Source: Azolla pinnata (lineage: Eukaryota; Streptophyta; Polypodiopsida; Salviniales; Salviniaceae). From it: a stretch of 58,379 nt of DNA. The notes below the pieces were generated by a model that was given only the letters and a program-made list of their open reading frames with translations, searched no databases and was not told the DNA's origin. The translations under genes were made by a program, and so were the position numbers. The DNA lies in the NCBI GenBank assembly GCA_037176905.1, contig JBBBWG010026980.1:8590-66968 (forward strand), read 5' to 3'. Positions 57,888-58,379 of this stretch are shown here, one piece after another (position 1 is the stretch's first letter; every line of letters starts with the position of its first letter).

Positions 57888-58379
57888 GGCTCATGGCTCA
57901 TGCTCCTGCTCCTTCAACCTGCCGCACGTAGGAGCTCAGAATGCTGAGCTCCTTGCTCCATCGCTCTTGGGACGATGGTGAAGATCAGACAGACTTCCGT
58001 GCTGCTACTGCTGATGATGATGATGGTGGTGCTGATGATGATGATGGTGGTGCTGGTGGTGCTGATTATGATGATGATGACGGTGGTGATGATGATGGTG
58101 ATGCTGGTGATGATGATGGTGATGCTGGTGATGCTGGTGATGCTGATGATGATGGTGGTCGTGGTGATGATGATGTGATGGTGATGATTTTGATGGTGGT
58201 GGTGGTGGTGGTGATGGTGGTGTGATTTTATGATGATGGTGGTGGTTTTGATGATGCTGATGGTGGTGGTGGTGGTGGGGGTGGTTATGATGATGGTGGT
58301 GGTGATGATTTTGATGATGGTGGTGATGGTGATGGTGATGGTGATGGTGGTGATGGTGATGGTGATGGTGTTGGTGGTT
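57888..58379. repeat. GAT/GGT trinucleotide satellite upstream of PPR-F, running off the window
   Basis: From about 58010 to the end the sequence is almost entirely GATGAT, GGTGGT and GATGGT words. Stretches of GATGATGATGGTGATGCTGGT come early and GATGGTGATGGT late. The first ~120 bp hold the PPR-F upstream region, including the complement of a CAG tract just inside the ORF (57849-57876). Confidence 0.85.

Overview
The window is nuclear DNA from a land plant, most likely a seed-free vascular plant such as a fern. Three things point there. Five housekeeping genes are plant-specific or plant-type and rich in introns. Between them sit six long, essentially intronless PPR genes. Five of these belong to one closely related, expanded PLS-type lineage with near-identical DMYAKCG / ELPVRNVVSWNALIAGYAQ / EGLSPNEVTF wording, a style I associate with fern genomes. 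The lineage call is inference; no search was run.

Layout, left to right: (1) 3' part of an RBP45/47-type RNA-binding protein gene (+, 1095-3758; 5' exons outside the window), in which RRM3 appears to be missing although the remaining exons join in frame. (2) PPR-A (-, 5360-7357). (3) A 2.3 kb low-complexity region with telo-box-like motifs and a 75-bp minisatellite. (4) Complete 14-exon aldehyde dehydrogenase ALDH22A1 gene (+, 9676-16435, 597 aa). (5) Complete 17-exon peroxisomal acyl-CoA thioesterase gene, ACH2 type (-, 18171-24457, 454 aa), with an N-terminal cyclic-nucleotide-binding-like domain and a C-terminal SKL. (6) Complete 10-exon TFIIE alpha gene (-, 26289-31550, 485 aa). (7) PPR-B (+, 33602-36217) facing PPR-C (-, 37554-39953). 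(8) Complete 4-exon chloroplast FtsH protease gene, FTSH2/8 type (-, 41150-44863, 725 aa). (9) PPR-D (-, 46292-48598) and PPR-E (+, 50324-53929, the longest at 1201 aa), divergently arranged around a 1.7 kb repeat-rich spacer. (10) PPR-F (-, 55713-57887), a different PPR type with a 7-residue repeat expansion inside it. The window ends in a GAT/GGT-rich satellite-like tract.

I assembled the multi-exon models by hand: translated blocks were joined at splice sites and every junction was checked for phase. Exon coordinates are given in each entry. Three of these genes each use one GC-AG intron. Functionally, FtsH (thylakoid), ALDH22A1 (membrane-anchored aldehyde detoxification) and the thioesterase (peroxisome) are unlinked metabolic or quality-control genes. 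The PPR proteins are presumably organelle RNA-binding factors (editing, processing or stabilisation); none carries a DYW deaminase domain.

I found no bacterial-type operon, CRISPR array, rRNA, convincing tRNA or intact transposon. The most unusual content is the PPR cluster and the tandem duplications around and inside its genes, plus the RRM3-less RBP45-like gene. Spaces between genes are dominated by microsatellites, minisatellites and short tandem duplications.
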